Assembly (NCBI GenBank): GCA_023409435.1
Contig: JAEYHP010000155.1
Location: forward strand, 1 to 34,985
Reading direction: 5' to 3'
From: Bacillota bacterium
GTDB taxonomy: Bacteria; Bacillota; Clostridia; Christensenellales; CAG-138
Length of the DNA: 34,985 nucleotides
Translations under genes and position numbers: made by a program
The notes under the pieces: generated by a model
Told to the model about the DNA's origin: nothing
Database searches by the model: none
What the model saw: only the letters and a program-made list of their open reading frames with translations
Shown here: positions 32,051-34,985 of the stretch, one piece after another
Numbering within the stretch: the first letter of the stretch is position 1
Layout: each line of letters opens with the position of its first letter

Positions 32051-33292
32051 TTAACCGGCATAGATTTCCCGGAACTCGAACGCGCCGTCCTTGCAGGTGA
32101 AGATGGCGCATTCCCTCTGGGGGTTATGGGTCGCCGGATCCATTGTCATGGTTCCCAGCAAGCCCGTGAACCTGTCGGTGCTTTCCAGCGCATCACGGAT
32201 GGCTGTGGGTTCAGCGGAATTTGCGCGTTCCATGGCATGCTTGATCCAGAGCAGGCCGTCGTTGCCGAACAAGCACTCGGCTTCAACAGCAATGCCGTAC
32301 TTCGCTTCGTATTCCTTGGCATAGTCCTTGGCTTCCGGGGTATTGAAGCCGATACGGGAGACATAAGAAGCGCCTTCGAGCGCCCCGCCCGCAAGATCCG
32401 CCAGCTCATTGCTGTCCCAGCCGTCGGTACCGAGCATGACGCAATTGATGCCCAGTTCGCGCGCCTGCTTGGCGATTAGCGCTACATTCTGATAGATCCA
32501 CGGGATAAAGAGCACGTCGGGCTGCGCTTCCGCGATTTTGGTGAGCTGAGCGCGGAAATCGTTATCGCCGTTCTGCGCCTGCTCGGAAGCAACCATTGTA
32601 CCGCCGTTTGCCGTAAAGGCCTCTGTAATGTAGGAGCCTACGCCGGTGGAGTAAGCGTCGGTGATGTCGGTAATGATCGCGCCCTTCTTGAAGCCAAGCT
32701 GAACAGCGGCATATCTGCCGATTACCGTGCCTTGGAAGGAATCAATGAAGCAAAGGCGGAAGGAGTACGGATGCAGCTTGCCGTTCTCATCCACAGTAAC
32801 CTTTTCGTTGGAAGCCGCGGTGGCAATGACGGGAACTTTCAGCTCGTCGGCGACCGCCGCGATGGGGATGTTGCAGCTGGAGAAGTTGGTGCCGACAACG
32901 GCGACAACGCCTTCTTCTTCAACCAGCTTCTTGTAAGCGCTTACAGAGTCCGCAGGATCGCCTTTGCCGTCCAGGCCGATGACCTCAACGGGTCTGCCCA
33001 AGATGCCACCTTCCGCATTGATCTTTTCCGCCGCGAGGAGCATGCCGTTGAGACCTGCCTGGCCCCACAGCGCCGTATCGCCGGAAAGCGCGCTGACATA
33101 GCCGATTTTGACGGGTTCGCCTGCGGCCGCGGGAGCTTCGGTTGCCGCGGGAGCAGCAGACTCTTGCGTTTCCGGGGCCGCCGGCGCGGCTGTCGGGTCA
33201 GTAGAGGCCGAGGGTGATGCGCACCCGCCGACCAGGGCGGTAAACATGAGCAACGCTACGAGCAGGGCTACGATCTTTTTAATAGACTTCAT
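32051..33292 (-). CDS. livK: Substrate-binding lipoprotein of a branched-chain-amino-acid-type ABC importer
   Basis: A 413-residue precursor. ATG at 33292 follows GGAGGAG; the longer frame upstream has no site. MKSIKKIVALLVALL... ends in LVGGC, a lipobox with C24 as lipid anchor, followed by an Ala/Pro/Thr-rich linker to about residue 55. The mature part begins VKIGYVSALSGDTALWGQ and includes AAEKINAEGGILGRPVEVI and the LivJ/LivK-type fold (Peripla_BP_6). It catches the ligand at the outer face of the membrane. The family binds amino acids, amides or other small molecules, and the actual ligand defines the whole cluster. Gene directly after the SorC-type regulator. Confidence 0.92.
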   Translation of the reverse strand: MKSIKKIVALLVALLMFTALVGGCASPSASTDPTAAPAAPETQESAAPAATEAPAAAGEPVKIGYVSALSGDTALWGQAGLNGMLLAAEKINAEGGILGRPVEVIGLDGKGDPADSVSAYKKLVEEEGVVAVVGTNFSSCNIPIAAVADELKVPVIATAASNEKVTVDENGKLHPYSFRLCFIDSFQGTVIGRYAAVQLGFKKGAIITDITDAYSTGVGSYITEAFTANGGTMVASEQAQNGDNDFRAQLTKIAEAQPDVLFIPWIYQNVALIAKQARELGINCVMLGTDGWDSNELADLAGGALEGASYVSRIGFNTPEAKDYAKEYEAKYGIAVEAECLFGNDGLLWIKHAMERANSAEPTAIRDALESTDRFTGLLGTMTMDPATHNPQRECAIFTCKDGAFEFREIYAG

Positions 33293-33370
33293 GTTTTCTC
33301 CTCCGTTTTTTCGTTTGAATCTGCCATGTCCGACGCTGCAGCCGAAGCACAGCAAGTTTAAATTTCGGCT

Positions 33371-33399
33371 TGTGTAAATAATGCTACCCGAGGTAACAA
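33371..33399 (-). promoter_or_regulatory. Weak candidate promoter of the binding-protein gene
   Basis: Minus strand: TTGTTA (33394-33399), 17 bases, TACACA (33371-33376), in the 150-base gap after the regulator gene. The match is moderate; read-through from the regulator promoter is the alternative. Confidence 0.35.
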
Positions 33400-33442
33400 G
33401 GTATTTTGGAAATATGCTTCGATTGATTGGTAATGAAATATG

Positions 33443-34393
33443 CTATTGCGCTTTCCGGTCGAGCAGGCTCCGCGCCGTCACGCTGTCTATCACCAGAACG
33501 TCGATACAACCGGTATGGAGCGCACCAATAATCGCATCTCGCTTTTGGACTCCCCCGGCGACCGCAATCACATGCGGAATCTTTTTAAGTGTTTCCGGAT
33601 CGACGCCCAACGTCAGGCTGCTCAGCTCCCCGCTTTCCCAGTTGCCGTTGATATCAAAGCGATTGAAGCAGACGTCACCCACATAGCCCGCGCCGCGGAG
33701 CATTTCCACCTGATCGGGGCTGATGTAGCCGTTTTGTACGACGGTTGCGTCTTCCTGTATTTCACCGATACCCATGACAGCGATATCGCAGCGCTTCATT
33801 GCTTCAAGAACCCGCAGAATGCTGTCCTCTTGCATGATAAATTCTTTGGCCAGCTTACTGTCAAACATCGCAGGCGCATATAGGTTCTGATAGCTGCAAT
33901 GGAGCTTCCCCGCAAGAATCCTTGTGATTTCATCAGGCTTTATCATGGTGTGGTTGCCGCGGATGTTCATGCCGCCTACAAGCTGGATGACGCTGCAATC
34001 CGTCTTGTAGGCATCCCGCAGCGCATTTACAGTGCCGCCCATGGTTTGACCCCAGGAAATGCCAATGGTGTTGCCATCCCTGATAAAATCGTCCAAATAC
34101 TCGGCCGCCTTGCCGCCCAGTACGTGCAAAAGCGGCGCTTCGGTCTGATCGCAATCCGCAACGAGTGCCTGGCGGATTCCAAAACGCTCCTCAATGGCGC
34201 TCTCAAGCCGGACAAAGTCCTGATCCAATCCATTGATCCGGATACTGACAACGCCATCAGCCACCAAATTTTTGACAATCTGGTTGACACGCTGGCGCGG
34301 GATTTGCAGGCGCTTGCCGATTTCCTCCTGCGTAAGGCCTACTTCATAGTACCAGTGTGCGATTCGGATTCGAGTGCGTTGATCGATTACCAT
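33443..34393 (-). CDS. SorC-family transcriptional regulator (sugar-binding)
   Basis: A 316-residue regulator. ATG at 34393 has GAGGGAG at proper spacing; an upstream frame extension to 34492 lies in the leader. The N-terminal helix-turn-helix is YYEVGLTQEEIGKRLQIPRQRVNQIVKNL (about 15-45). The rest (about 60-312) is the SorC/DeoR effector domain: GISWGQTMGGTV, VQLVGG-like and HVIAVAGGVQKRDAIIGAL, which bind a phosphorylated sugar in known members. First gene of the cargo and the likely switch for it. Its own promoter and a repeated motif lie upstream. It argues that the inducer is a phosphorylated sugar-like metabolite, probably made by the kinase encoded downstream. Confidence 0.92.
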   Translation of the reverse strand: MVIDQRTRIRIAHWYYEVGLTQEEIGKRLQIPRQRVNQIVKNLVADGVVSIRINGLDQDFVRLESAIEERFGIRQALVADCDQTEAPLLHVLGGKAAEYLDDFIRDGNTIGISWGQTMGGTVNALRDAYKTDCSVIQLVGGMNIRGNHTMIKPDEITRILAGKLHCSYQNLYAPAMFDSKLAKEFIMQEDSILRVLEAMKRCDIAVMGIGEIQEDATVVQNGYISPDQVEMLRGAGYVGDVCFNRFDINGNWESGELSSLTLGVDPETLKKIPHVIAVAGGVQKRDAIIGALHTGCIDVLVIDSVTARSLLDRKAQ

Positions 34394-34478
34394 AGCGCTC
34401 CCTCGTTTTTCTTGAGTATCCCTGCAAAAGCAGAGAGTCGGACGTTGGATATTTGCAGAAGGTAATTTAGTGAAATCG

Positions 34479-34658
34479 GACATTTGTAACATGGAAGTAT
34501 ATTTGTCTGTATGCGAGTATTATCATTCCATGTTTGATTTTTGTCAATAGTAAATTTTAAGGCTTGGATATAGCCGATTTCTGGTAGATATTTGACGACA
34601 TCATATAAAAAGAAGACCTGCGTTTGGAAAAGTGTTTATATTGAACATGACAAATGTC
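34479..34658. promoter_or_regulatory. Inverted pair of GACATTTGT..CATG motifs flanking the regulator promoter
   Basis: GACATTTGTAACATG on the plus strand at 34479-34493; GACATTTGTCATGTT on the minus strand at 34644-34658. They bracket the sorC promoter, as expected for autoregulatory operators that could form a loop. The second copy overlaps TTTATATTGAACAT (34635-34648). Confidence 0.45.
34519..34547 (-). promoter_or_regulatory. Strong sigma-A promoter of the cargo operon
   Basis: Minus strand: -35 TTGACA (34542-34547, perfect), 17-base spacer, -10 GATAAT (34519-34524). About 125 bases upstream of the regulator ATG. It is the best promoter match in the window and could drive much of the cargo. 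Confidence 0.8.
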
Positions 34659-34883
34659 TTATTGGGTACGATGTGTCGGAATTCTTATTTTCAAAACTAC
34701 AATAACAACATGCACTAACGCACAATATAAGAACACCTTGGTGTGTTAAGTCAAGACAAGGAAAGTAGCTTTATCACCCGTTCCCTTGTTCTTGGCGTTT
34801 AACATACGATTTTGCAACAAAAAAGCCGCAACGATACCGCGCAGCGTGCACATCTATAATTGTTGTTTTTTGGACTGTGTAAT

Positions 34884-34911
34884 TGGACACGATTATTTCC
34901 TTACCATGTGC
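34884..34911. other. Right junction of the element (attR)
   Basis: Element sequence with the arm ACACGATT (34887-34894) runs into the shared core ACCATGTGC (34903-34911); feoB sequence continues beyond it. The core is 13 bases from the arm to the centre, mirroring attL. Confidence 0.85.
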
Positions 34912-34985
34912 ATGGGCTTTGGCTGCAATGCCGCGGGTGTGATTGGCTGCCGTATCATTGACAGCCCGCGCGAGCGGCTGATCGC
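34908..34985 (+). pseudogene. feoB: feoB 3' part, resumes after the element and continues beyond the window
   Basis: In the plus frame that includes the core, the sequence reads LTMCMGFGCNAAGVIGCRI, then IDSPRERLI, which is the conserved FeoB segment following GKQS. Joined to the left piece at the core it gives an uninterrupted CGKQSLTMCMGFGCN. No start codon or ribosome binding site directs translation of this half. The rest of the permease lies outside the window. Confidence 0.92.

Larger units (their letters stand above)
34394..34902. other. AT-rich right end of the element, regulatory, no gene
   Basis: About 510 bases with no convincing coding frame. It carries the regulator promoter (34519-34547), two copies of a GACATTTGT motif (34479-34493 and 34644-34658), the TTTATATTGAACAT sequence shared with the ilvB upstream region, and a small AACACC/GGTGTGTT hairpin near 34732-34747. 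The last part is the attP left arm. Confidence 0.6.
12243..34907. mobile_element. About 22.7-kb serine-recombinase element inserted in feoB, carrying metabolic genes
   Basis: Boundaries follow from the split feoB: the frame breaks at 12242 and resumes at 34908. The two ends share ACCATGTGC and carry inverted arms ACACGATT/AATCGTGT at equal distance (13 bases) from the central TG. The only recombination gene seen is a TndX/TnpX-like large serine recombinase at the left end, with a 46-residue companion ORF. All recognised cargo genes are on the minus strand: SorC-type regulator, ABC importer, FGGY kinase, dehydrogenases, sulfur-redox proteins, gamma-lyase, 2-oxoacid oxidoreductase and acetolactate synthase. 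No relaxase, type IV secretion, replication or phage structural gene was seen, so transfer between cells would need help. The exact crossover inside the 9-base identity is inferred. Confidence 0.9.

Noticed and set aside
12243..34907. Prophage or conjugative element
   Set aside because: No capsid, terminase, tail, relaxase, VirB4/VirD4-type or replication gene was seen.
1..34985. CRISPR arrays, tRNA or rRNA genes
   Set aside because: No regularly spaced repeats and no cloverleaf or rRNA-like sequence were noticed on either strand.

Overview
The window looks like chromosomal DNA of a mid-to-high-GC anaerobic Clostridia-type Firmicute. The basis is the gene families (a BceRS/BceAB-type peptide-sensing module, ferredoxin-linked four-subunit 2-oxoacid oxidoreductase, C-GCAxxG-C-C protein, feoAB), strong AGGAGG ribosome binding sites, GTG starts and sigma-A type promoters. 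No species name can be given from the sequence alone.

Host part, 1-12242. On the minus strand lies a carbohydrate cluster: a short-chain sugar-phosphate dehydrogenase, a PHP-domain protein, an L-sorbose-1-phosphate-reductase-like dehydrogenase, a rhamnulokinase-like FGGY kinase and a cut-off GNAT acetyltransferase. Divergent on the plus strand is a response regulator, an intramembrane-sensing histidine kinase, an ABC ATPase and a FtsX-type permease (BceRS-AB type). A bidirectional terminator separates this from an MntR-like metalloregulator (minus) and from feoA and feoB (plus).

Mobile element, about 12243-34907 (22.7 kb). feoB is cut inside its conserved LTMCxGFGCN motif. The left piece ends at 12242. 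The missing continuation of the same reading frame, beginning at the same motif, is the last 80 bases of the window. Between them sits an element with a TndX/TnpX-like large serine recombinase next to the left end and a 46-residue companion ORF just upstream of it. The two junctions share ACCATGTGC. The element's arms carry an inverted repeat (ACACGATT ... AATCGTGT) exactly centred on that core, as expected of a serine-recombinase attP. I saw no conjugation, mobilisation or resistance gene.

Cargo. All cargo genes run on the minus strand, from a strong promoter near the right end towards the recombinase: a SorC-family regulator; a branched-chain-amino-acid-type ABC importer (binding lipoprotein, two permeases, two ATPases); a FGGY kinase; a zinc alcohol dehydrogenase; a C-GCAxxG-C-C protein; a CoA-disulfide/persulfide reductase with a rhodanese domain; a TIM-barrel epimerase-like protein; a butanediol-dehydrogenase-like enzyme; a PLP gamma-lyase of the Cys/Met family; a complete 2-oxoacid:ferredoxin oxidoreductase (gamma, delta, alpha, beta); and acetolactate synthase large and small subunits. 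Together they suggest uptake of a ligand, sugar or polyol chemistry, C-S bond cleavage with sulfur-redox handling, and disposal of the resulting 2-oxoacid through acyl-CoA and/or acetohydroxyacid. The actual substrate cannot be read from sequence.

The main discovery candidate is therefore a cargo-bearing, apparently intact, precisely delimited metabolic transposon in feoB, whose excision would restore an iron transporter gene.
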